Source: Halieaceae bacterium
GTDB lineage: Bacteria > Pseudomonadota > Gammaproteobacteria > Pseudomonadales > Halieaceae
Direction: 5' to 3'
NCBI GenBank assembly: GCA_009886815.1
Contig: QXYP01000043.1
Location: 414 to 13,922 of the forward strand
DNA: 13,509 nucleotides
Shown here piece after piece: positions 5,911 through 12,542 of the stretch. The notes under the pieces were generated by a model, which had not been told where the DNA came from, did not search any database, and saw only the letters and a list, made by a program, of their open reading frames with translations. A program made the translations under genes and the position numbers. The stretch's first letter is position 1. Each line of letters begins with the position of its first letter.

Positions 5911-6788
5911 GTCATCCGATTATTTATACCGACCTCGATGGCACGCTACTCGATCATGACACCTATGAAGTTGGCCCAGCAGCTCCCGTTCTGGCCGGTG
6001 TGTTATCCCGGCGCATTCCCGTTATCCCGGTTACCAGCAAGACCCAGGCCGAGGTGCAGCTGCTTTGTGAAAATTTAGCGCTCACCGGCCCTTTCGTGGT
6101 GGAAAATGGCGCGGCTATCTGGGTACCGCAAACTTGGGGTTTATCGCGCCCTCCGGGATCGGCCAGTGCTGGTGGGTACTGGTGTCATGTTTTGAGTAAA
6201 TCACGGGGCTACATTCGCGGTTTGTTGGCCGGTTTGGGGGACGAGTGGTCTAGTCGCTTTCATGCGTTGAGTGATATGTCCTCCCGACAAGTCTGCGCCG
6301 TTACCGGTCTCGATGAGCCCTCAGCGCGTCGCGCTCTGGCTCGTCACTACAGCGAAGCTTTGTTGTGGCTTGGGTCGGCAGCAGATCGTCTGGTCTTTGC
6401 CCGGTTGGCCTCTGAGCTTGGCCTTCAGGTTGTTCAGGGCGGGCGCTTCTTGCACGTGTTAGCCGGTGGCGGCAAAGGCACCGCCATGCGTTGGCTTCAC
6501 GGGCACATATGCCGTGATTTGTATGCTGACGCTATCAGTATTGCGGCAGGGGATGCCGATAATGATCTCGAGCTTTTAGAAGCGGCAGATCACGCACTCG
6601 TTGTTCGCTCGCCGGTGCATGAACCCCCAAAACCCCGTCATCACCCCCAACTTTACCTCAGTGCCCAAGAGGGCCCGGCAGGCTGGGCAGAGGGGATTCA
6701 GCACATCATTGAAAGACTCGATAAGGAGAAAGGGTATGGCCGATTTTTATCAGAACGGCAGCATCACTACGCTGCACAATCTGGGTGA
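5907..6788 (+). CDS. gpgP: Glucosyl-3-phosphoglycerate phosphatase (MpgP-like HAD hydrolase)
   Basis: Hydrolyses glucosyl-3-phosphoglycerate to glucosylglycerate and phosphate, the second step of compatible-solute synthesis in the cytosol. The 293-residue protein has all HAD (Cof/IIB-type) motifs: DLDGTLL with nucleophile D9 and acid/base D11, Ser/Thr in PVTSKT (41-46), K190 in GGGKG, and GDADND (215-220) for Mg2+. PFVVENGAAI (62-71) is typical of mannosyl-3-phosphoglycerate phosphatases, so homology alone cannot separate MpgP from GpgP; the adjacent synthase decides for GpgP. I chose ATG 5907 because conserved sequence begins a few residues later and it overlaps the leader stop; ATG 5889 is possible but lacks a ribosome binding site. 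The last residues (277-293) overlap gpgS and run past the usual family end, so this tail may be a recent extension. Confidence 0.88.
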   Translation: MSHPIIYTDLDGTLLDHDTYEVGPAAPVLAGVLSRRIPVIPVTSKTQAEVQLLCENLALTGPFVVENGAAIWVPQTWGLSRPPGSASAGGYWCHVLSKSRGYIRGLLAGLGDEWSSRFHALSDMSSRQVCAVTGLDEPSARRALARHYSEALLWLGSAADRLVFARLASELGLQVVQGGRFLHVLAGGGKGTAMRWLHGHICRDLYADAISIAAGDADNDLELLEAADHALVVRSPVHEPPKPRHHPQLYLSAQEGPAGWAEGIQHIIERLDKEKGYGRFLSERQHHYAAQSG

Positions 6789-7998
6789 ACGCTCTACCGC
6801 GAGCTTAGAGCAAGACCTCGTCCAGCATGCCGAGCGGCGTCCTCTGGGCTTGATATTGCCGTCGCTGTATTCAGAGATCGCCACGCCGGCACTGCCCAAC
6901 ATTTTGGCAGAGCTGAAAAAAGTACCGTATCTATCGCAAATCGTGGTTGGTCTTGATCGCGCCAACGCCGAAGAGTATCGCCACGCGCTGTCGTTTTTTT
7001 CCGACCTTCCGCAACACCATCGAGTGCTTTGGCAAGACGGGCCGCGTCTTCAGGCCCTCGATGCTCGTCTGGCCGAGGCGGGTCTTGCGCCTAAGGAGCT
7101 GGGGAAGGGCAGAAATGTGTGGTATTGCATGGGCTATGTCTTGGCAACGGCCCGGGTTGACGCAGTAGCACTGCATGATTGCGATATCTTAACGTACGAG
7201 CGCAGCCTACTCGCGCGCCTGTTGTACCCCATGGCGCACCCTTTATTTAACTATGAGTTTTGTAAGGGTTATTACCCTCGCATCGCCGACAACAAAATCA
7301 ACGGTCGAGTTTGCCGGCTTTTGGTCACGCCCATGATCCGGGCACTCAAGCAGGTATTAGGGGAGTCGGCGTATCTGAATTATCTAGATAGCTACCGCTA
7401 CATTTTGGCCGGTGAATTTGCATTTCGCCGAGATGCACTGAGCGACCTCAGAGTGCCCAGCGATTGGGGCTTGGAAATAGGCGTTGTCTCTGAGGTTTAC
7501 CGCAGCAACAACAACAAGCGCATTTGCCAGGTCGATATTGCCGGTAATTACGACCACAAACACCAAAACCTGTCAGCGGATGATCCGGGGGCAGGGTTAT
7601 CCCGCATGTCTACCGACATCGCCAAGTCGATATTTCGCAAACTGGCAATTCAGGGCACAGTTTTTAATCAAGAAACATTCCGAACCGTTAAGGCCACCTA
7701 TTACCGTCTTGCCCTCGATTTAACCGAGGCGTATCGCAATGACGCGATCATGAATGGACTGCAGTTTGATATCAACGGCGAGGAGGAGGCGATAGAACTC
7801 TTCGCTGAAAATATCATGGAGGCGGGTCGGCATTTTCTGGAAAAGCCTATGGATGCACCTTTTATTCCCACGTGGAATCGAGTTGTCAGTGCTATTCCTG
7901 ATATTTTTGATCAATTGGTCGATGCTGTTGAAGCCGATCACGACGAGTTTTGTTATTCCCACGCAATGTCAAAACCTCCCAAGGTGGCACTGGCCTAA
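6736..7998 (+). CDS. gpgS: Glucosyl-3-phosphoglycerate synthase
   Basis: Transfers glucose from an NDP-glucose donor to D-3-phosphoglycerate, the committing step to glucosylglycerate. Start is ATG 6736 with AAGGAG (6723-6728) 7 nt upstream, inside the end of gpgP; a longer upstream open frame is only overlap with gpgP. The 420-residue protein is a GT-A retaining glycosyltransferase: LILPSLYSE (39-47) opens the fold, GKGRNVW (123-129) lies in the donor region, HDCD (147-150) is the DxD metal/nucleotide motif, GEFAFRRDAL (226-235) and WGLEIG (244-249) are the acceptor-side segments, and DHKHQ (273-277) contributes a metal-ligand His. Length is about that of the longer bacterial GpgS enzymes (Persephonella type) rather than the shorter actinobacterial GT81 form. 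Mannosyl-3-phosphoglycerate synthase (GT55) is a less likely alternative. The DxD and flanking pattern are clear; sugar specificity is inferred from the following phosphorylase. Confidence 0.88.
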   Translation: MADFYQNGSITTLHNLGERSTASLEQDLVQHAERRPLGLILPSLYSEIATPALPNILAELKKVPYLSQIVVGLDRANAEEYRHALSFFSDLPQHHRVLWQDGPRLQALDARLAEAGLAPKELGKGRNVWYCMGYVLATARVDAVALHDCDILTYERSLLARLLYPMAHPLFNYEFCKGYYPRIADNKINGRVCRLLVTPMIRALKQVLGESAYLNYLDSYRYILAGEFAFRRDALSDLRVPSDWGLEIGVVSEVYRSNNNKRICQVDIAGNYDHKHQNLSADDPGAGLSRMSTDIAKSIFRKLAIQGTVFNQETFRTVKATYYRLALDLTEAYRNDAIMNGLQFDINGEEEAIELFAENIMEAGRHFLEKPMDAPFIPTWNRVVSAIPDIFDQLVDAVEADHDEFCYSHAMSKPPKVALA

Positions 7999-8019
7999 GC
8001 CCTGACCTGAGCCCTGACC
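7998..8019 (+). repeat. 12-bp tandem duplication in the gpgS-phosphorylase gap
   Basis: AGCCCTGACC occurs at 7998-8007 and again at 8010-8019, a 12-bp tandem duplication filling the whole 21-nt gap. It runs from the last base of the gpgS stop to the ATG of the phosphorylase. No recognisable Shine-Dalgarno sequence is left, so the phosphorylase start is probably weak or coupled to gpgS translation. Confidence 0.6.
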
Positions 8020-9750
8020 ATGAACCTCTCTCAACGTGTAGATGCACATCTCACCACGCTCTTTAATGACGGCCTGAGCCCCGACATTTTGGTCCAATGG
8101 CGGGATCGACTGCTCAAGGCTATGCGCCTCTCGGGACAGCAGATTCCGCCGGCAGCCTCTAGGAACTTATGGGATGAGTCGGATATAGCGCTGATCACTT
8201 ACGGCGACTCCATCCAGTCTTCAGAACAAAAGCCGCTTCAAGTGCTTCATAACTTTCTCAACCAACGCATCGGCTCTACAATTTCATGGGTACACATTTT
8301 GCCTTTCCACCCATGGACCTCAGACGACGGCTTTGCGGTGCTCGACTATTCCAGTGTTAATGAGTCGTTGGGGGGGTGGTCTGACCTCACCCGTATCGCT
8401 GTCGACTACCGGATGATGGCGGACCTCGTACTGAACCACTGTTCCAGTCGCTCGGTTTGGTTTGAGAATTTCCGTCGGGGCATTCACCCGGGCGCTGACT
8501 ATTTTTATGTACCTCCCGAGGATTTCGATGTGTCGCAAGTCGTTCGACCTCGTACCAGCGCCTTATTGGAAACGGTACAAACAGACGCGGGCAGCCGCAC
8601 AGTCTGGTGTACATTCAGCGCGGATCAGGTCGATTTTGATTTTCAAAATCCGGCGGTCATTGAAGAGTTTTCTGGAATTATTCGTCAGCTTCTCGACGCT
8701 GGGGTGCGTATCTTTCGCCTCGATGCCGTGGCATTCCTCTGGAAGATTTCAGGGTCCAGCTGCATTAACCTGCCGCAGACTCACGAAGTGGTTCGACTTT
8801 TTCGAACACTCATTGAGTGTGCACAATCAGATGCCATTGTGATTACGGAAACCAATGTCCCTAACACGGAAAATTTATCTTACTTTGGCAACTCCGATGA
8901 AGCCCATGCCATTTATAATTTTTCGCTACCCCCACTGCTGATTCATAGTTTGCTGACGGGCAGCAGCCAACATCTTCGCGCTTGGATGATGAGCATGCCC
9001 CCCGCTGCAGCGGGAACGACCTACTTTAACTTCATCGCCTCACACGATGGCATAGGGTTGCGCCCGGTAGAGGGATTGCTCAGCGAAAGTGATCTTGAAC
9101 AGTTGGTGACTACTCTTGAGAGTTTTGGTGGCCTCATATCTCGACGCCAAAGTGGCGAAGAGGAAAGCCGAGCCTACGAGGTTAATATTGCGCTTTTTGA
9201 TGCGCTCAGCGGCACGGTTAAGGGCACTGACGAGCTGGGTTTGGAGCGATTCATTTGCGCCCACGCCATTATGTTGGGTCTTGAGGGTGTGCCGGCGTTT
9301 TACCTTCATTCGTTGCTGGGCACTCAGAATGATGTGGAACGCGTTCGTCATACGGGTCACAACCGAGCTATCAATCGACACCAGTGGCAGCTGAGTGATC
9401 TAGCGGCTGCCCTTGATAATCCGCGGTCCAGCCATCATCGCGTCCTGGCGGCCCTCCAAAAATTAATTGAGTTACGCAAACAGCAGCTGGCTTTTCACCC
9501 CAATGCCACACAGTTCACGTTAAATTTGGGCGACCCCTTATTTGGGTTCTGGCGTCAGAGTACGGATCGACGGCAAAGCATCTTTTGCGTTTACAACGTG
9601 AGTGATCAGCCTCAAATGCTGTCGATTCAATCGTTAAACTTGATCGCCACCCAGGACTGGTACGACCTTGTGTCGGGGCAGAAATTTGATGATTCTATGA
9701 GCCAGACTTGCCTAGCGCCTTACCAGTCTGTGTGGATCAGCAATCGCTAG
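8020..9750 (+). CDS. GH13_18 glycoside phosphorylase, probably glucosylglycerate phosphorylase
   Basis: A 576-residue GH13 protein of the sucrose-phosphorylase subfamily (GH13_18). Conserved GH13 regions in order: DLVLNH (135-140); IFRLDA with nucleophile D235; VITETN with acid/base E277; SHDG with transition-state Asp D343. The retaining double-displacement mechanism transfers glucose to phosphate, giving alpha-glucose 1-phosphate. GH13_18 includes sucrose, glucosylglycerate and glucosylglycerol phosphorylases. The position directly after gpgP and gpgS favours glucosylglycerate as substrate, giving glucose 1-phosphate plus D-glycerate, so stored solute can be recovered without spending ATP on the glucose. 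Glucosylglycerol phosphorylase, known from Marinobacter, is the main alternative. No glycerate kinase is in the window to take up the glycerate. The gene ends 100 bp before a convergent gene. Confidence 0.88.
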   Translation: MNLSQRVDAHLTTLFNDGLSPDILVQWRDRLLKAMRLSGQQIPPAASRNLWDESDIALITYGDSIQSSEQKPLQVLHNFLNQRIGSTISWVHILPFHPWTSDDGFAVLDYSSVNESLGGWSDLTRIAVDYRMMADLVLNHCSSRSVWFENFRRGIHPGADYFYVPPEDFDVSQVVRPRTSALLETVQTDAGSRTVWCTFSADQVDFDFQNPAVIEEFSGIIRQLLDAGVRIFRLDAVAFLWKISGSSCINLPQTHEVVRLFRTLIECAQSDAIVITETNVPNTENLSYFGNSDEAHAIYNFSLPPLLIHSLLTGSSQHLRAWMMSMPPAAAGTTYFNFIASHDGIGLRPVEGLLSESDLEQLVTTLESFGGLISRRQSGEEESRAYEVNIALFDALSGTVKGTDELGLERFICAHAIMLGLEGVPAFYLHSLLGTQNDVERVRHTGHNRAINRHQWQLSDLAAALDNPRSSHHRVLAALQKLIELRKQQLAFHPNATQFTLNLGDPLFGFWRQSTDRRQSIFCVYNVSDQPQMLSIQSLNLIATQDWYDLVSGQKFDDSMSQTCLAPYQSVWISNR

Positions 9751-9850
9751 AGGCGGTGAGTTTTTGGCGGCCTCGAAAATTGAACCGCTTGTCCCAGTCT
9801 ATGGAGCAGGCAAGCATTGCCGTTGCCAACCTCATGTTTTCAAAAAGGCG
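9751..9850. other. Convergent intergenic gap
   Basis: Between the convergent phosphorylase and peptidase genes. GGCAA (9809-9813) and TTGCC (9817-9821) could form a 5-bp stem, but there is no T-run on either strand, so I do not call a terminator. No gene seen. Confidence 0.4.
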
Positions 9851-11080
9851 TTATTCGGCAAATAAGACGCGGACTTTGTCGTGGGGCAATTCCTGTACCC
9901 GGAGTCCATCGGCACCGGTCATGGTGGTTGCCGCAACCATGGCGTTAACAATGGCTTCTTCGGTCGCTTCAACGGCCCCGCGGAATAATGCATTGAGTGC
10001 GTTATTGGGAAATTGCTCTACCGTGTTGAAGGCATCTTCATTAACCGCGCCCCCATTGCCGGTAGAGAAGGCGACAAAAATATCCCCCGATCCTGGGTTG
10101 CTAATAGCCCCGAGGCGTCCCAAGGCTAGCGACGGCCGCTTCGCCAAGCGATGTAACTGGTGCGGCAGTATTGGTGCATCGGTGGCCACGACAACAATAA
10201 TCGACCCATCCCGTGTGGGGCTGTCTTTTTTCAGCTCAGCGCCACTGCAATAGGGGAACCAGGGGTTTTGCGGTGCTATATCAGGGTCGGTGTAGCAATG
10301 CTCGCCTACGGGTAGATCATCGAAAACCCAGCGATCGCCCAGGCGCAAGCTGTCCCCGCCCCAGTTATAATTGCACTGCACCAGTACACCCACGACAAAT
10401 GATTTTTCTGCCACCGAGACGACCCGAGACGCGGTGCCAATACCGCCTTTGAAACCGTTACACACCATGCCCGTACCGCCACCCACGGCGCCTTCTATGA
10501 CTGGCCCCGCAGTTGCAGCTTCAAGGGCGCTATAAACGTGAGAGCGTTGCACGTGTTGGCCGTTAATATCGTTGAGCGCGCCGTCGTAGGTTTCGGCGAC
10601 GACCGGTGCATGCCATAACGCGGGCCACTTTTGATCGACCATCCAACCGACGAATGCATCCCTTACGATGCCCACGCTATGAGTATTGGTAATGCCAATT
10701 GGGCCGTCGATTAACCCGCGCTCTTGCAGCCAAGTAGTGCCCGTCATTTCCCCCGAGGCGTTAAGGGTAAACCAACCCCCATAGACCCCTTCTGTGCTGG
10801 CTTTGCCCCGGGGATGGATAACAGTAACCCCGGTACGAATCGGACCTACACCTCGCACCAGCGGTCCGTGTCCTGAGATCAGGGTCTTGTGCCCCACCTC
10901 TACGCCGCGGACATCAGTGATGCCATTGAGGGGGCCGGTCTCACCGGTAAAAGGAATGCCTAAGTCTCGAGCTCGGTCGCGTTGTGTGGCGAACAGCTGG
11001 GTTGAGCTCAGAAGCCACAGTAGCCCCAATAAAATAACAACGTAGGAGCGTGATCGACGCTTATGGTGTCGGTTCGGCAT
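9851..11080 (-). CDS. DmpA/BapA-type self-processing aminopeptidase (P1 family), exported
   Basis: A 409-residue Ntn-type hydrolase of peptidase family P1/S58, the family of D-aminopeptidase DmpA and beta-peptidyl aminopeptidase BapA. The N-terminus has Arg/Lys residues, a hydrophobic core (about 13-27) and an A at 31 suited to signal-peptidase cleavage, so export to the periplasm is likely. Family segments include PLNGITDVRGVEVGH (50-64), GPIGITNTHSVG (126-137) and GAVGGGTGM (197-205). DGSIIVVVATDAP (291-303) contains the self-cleavage point: G292/S293, S293 becoming the N-terminal nucleophile of the small subunit, followed by LPHQLHRLAKR. Such enzymes release N-terminal D-, small or beta-amino acids from peptides or amides. 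It follows the DmdA-like gene on the same strand by 119 bp and converges on the glucosylglycerate operon; no functional link is apparent. Confidence 0.92.
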   Translation of the reverse strand: MPNRHHKRRSRSYVVILLGLLWLLSSTQLFATQRDRARDLGIPFTGETGPLNGITDVRGVEVGHKTLISGHGPLVRGVGPIRTGVTVIHPRGKASTEGVYGGWFTLNASGEMTGTTWLQERGLIDGPIGITNTHSVGIVRDAFVGWMVDQKWPALWHAPVVAETYDGALNDINGQHVQRSHVYSALEAATAGPVIEGAVGGGTGMVCNGFKGGIGTASRVVSVAEKSFVVGVLVQCNYNWGGDSLRLGDRWVFDDLPVGEHCYTDPDIAPQNPWFPYCSGAELKKDSPTRDGSIIVVVATDAPILPHQLHRLAKRPSLALGRLGAISNPGSGDIFVAFSTGNGGAVNEDAFNTVEQFPNNALNALFRGAVEATEEAIVNAMVAATTMTGADGLRVQELPHDKVRVLFAE

Positions 11081-11199
11081 AAGGGGTCTCTTGTGTTAAC
11101 CATCTGTTTGCAAACGGTACCAGATGTATCGACGTAAAACCCAAGCATCAGCGAAGGTGAAATCGCGCACCTCGGCCTCGGTACGCGAACTTTGCGGAC

Positions 11200-12348
11200 T
11201 TACCAGGCCGGTATTTTTTTCTCTGCGGGAAACCAAGGCAGGGCCACAACTTCGGCACTGCGCTGTCCTTCAGGAAGGTCGAGTTCGATCAGGGTACCCG
11301 GTGCGGCGTATTCAACCGGCAGGTTCACCAGCGCGATGTTGTGCTGCAGACGCGGAGAGTAGACGCAGCGCGTTAAGTGCCCTGCGACTTCCCCAGCCAC
11401 GCGTACCGGCAAAAAATGTTCATTGGGGCGTACCGGGTCGCCCTGGAAGTTGGCGCCAACTAAACGGCGCCGCGTGCCGTGTTCCGCTATTTTTTGAAGC
11501 GCGGCCTTCCCCACGTAGTCATAAGGTTTATCGATATCGAGGAGTCGATCCATGCCAATAGTGAATGGATTGTCTTCCAGAGTAATGTCAGAGCAGTAAG
11601 ACAAGAGACCGCCCTCCATACTGCGTGCCAGTGACGGGCAGGCGGGCTTTATGTCGAATTCGGCCCCCGCTGCCATACAAAGCTCCCAGAGTTCTGTGCC
11701 TCGCTGGCTATCTTGTAAAATGAGCTCGTAGCCCAATTCGCCACTCCAGCCGGTTCGACTGAGCACCAAAGGGATGCCCTGCAAGGTGACTTCCGGAAAC
11801 TGGTAGTAACCCAACTCAAGAGCAAGATCCCCAAAAAGTTTATGCGCGACTCGTGGCGCCAAGGGTCCTTGGAGTTGCAGTGGCGATGCATCGGGTTCGT
11901 GCACGGTCACATTCAGAGGGCTCATGGCGGCAGCGGCCTTAGCCCAGAGCAAAACGTCGCCATCTCCCGGCGACAGCCAAAATCTGTTCTCCTCTAAACG
12001 AAACAGCACGGCGTCATTAACGATACCGGCATTTTCGTCGAGAAATATCACATAGCGACAGCGACCCACCGGGCAATTATTAATGTCTCTGGGCGTCAGT
12101 AGCTGGACGAAGGCCGCGGCGTCGGGCCCACTGATTTCAATTTGGCGTTCAGCAGAAACATCCCAGAGGCTAACACCTTCAACAATTGACCAATACTCAG
12201 CTAGCGTATCGCCATAGCTAGAAGGCATGTACATGTGGTTATAAATTGTAAAAACCGAAGCCCCTGCGGCGAGGGTTGCTTCGTAAAAGGGCGATTTTCT
12301 GACTCGAGGACCGATGGTAATCAAGGGTGGGTTTCTGGTGGCATTCAT
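11200..12348 (-). CDS. DmdA-like GcvT-family tetrahydrofolate-dependent demethylase/aminomethyltransferase
   Basis: A 382-residue GcvT-fold protein, start ATG 12346-12348 with GGAG (plus-strand 12358-12361) 9 nt upstream. RVRKSPF (15-21), YNHM-MP (36-42), WDVSAERQIEISG (62-74), VGRCRY (94-99), DENAGIVND (104-112) and DNPF-IGMD (259-267) closely follow the SAR11 DMSP demethylase DmdA as I remember it, more than glycine-cleavage T proteins. DmdA moves a methyl group from dimethylsulfoniopropionate to tetrahydrofolate, leaving methylmercaptopropionate. Segment SRTGWSGELGYE (197-208) is, however, the ordinary GcvT form, where SAR11 DmdA has a different stretch. It may therefore be a divergent DmdA or a related demethylase of another methylated solute. 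It is divergent from an MFS transporter gene, which may import or export its substrate. No other DMSP gene is in view. Confidence 0.8.
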   Translation of the reverse strand: MNATRNPPLITIGPRVRKSPFYEATLAAGASVFTIYNHMYMPSSYGDTLAEYWSIVEGVSLWDVSAERQIEISGPDAAAFVQLLTPRDINNCPVGRCRYVIFLDENAGIVNDAVLFRLEENRFWLSPGDGDVLLWAKAAAAMSPLNVTVHEPDASPLQLQGPLAPRVAHKLFGDLALELGYYQFPEVTLQGIPLVLSRTGWSGELGYELILQDSQRGTELWELCMAAGAEFDIKPACPSLARSMEGGLLSYCSDITLEDNPFTIGMDRLLDIDKPYDYVGKAALQKIAEHGTRRRLVGANFQGDPVRPNEHFLPVRVAGEVAGHLTRCVYSPRLQHNIALVNLPVEYAAPGTLIELDLPEGQRSAEVVALPWFPAEKKIPAW

Positions 12349-12542
12349 CGTATGGTACTCCGCACCTAGTTGTGATCTTTTTAGCGCGGATTCTGATCTC
12401 TATCTGACGACTTTGTCGAGTCTTATTGATAGAGAAATGCCGCAAAAATTTGATGAAGCTAGGTCACGAATATCAACAATAAAAACGAGCGGCACTTCCA
12501 TCAAGCACCGAATGGGGCCCTCGAGCAGATTTAGGATGTATT
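12349..12542. other. Divergent promoter region between the DmdA-like and MFS genes
   Basis: About 194 bp, AT-rich in the middle (about 12420-12490), between two divergent genes, so both promoters should lie here. I cannot assign convincing -35/-10 pairs. TTGAT (12450-12454) and ATCAA (12474-12478) are inverted, but the stretch between them is not symmetrical. No ORF with a ribosome binding site other than that of the MFS gene. Confidence 0.4.

Noticed and set aside
6601..6735. A longer N-terminus for the synthase, starting inside gpgP
   Set aside because: ATG 6736 has AAGGAG at good spacing. The 45 upstream residues are read out of frame through conserved gpgP sequence and look random.
9809..9821. 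GGCAA/TTGCC stem as a terminator between the convergent genes
   Set aside because: The stem is only 5 bp with a 3-nt loop, and no T-run follows on either strand.
9708..10253. A 181-codon plus-strand open frame over the end of the phosphorylase and the peptidase gene
   Set aside because: It is mostly antisense to the clearly recognisable DmpA-type gene, has low-complexity Ser/Ala/Arg composition and no family motif.
11124..11561. A 145-codon plus-strand open frame opposite the DmdA-like gene
   Set aside because: It is antisense to strong GcvT-family motifs, Arg/Pro/Ser-rich, with no recognisable domain.
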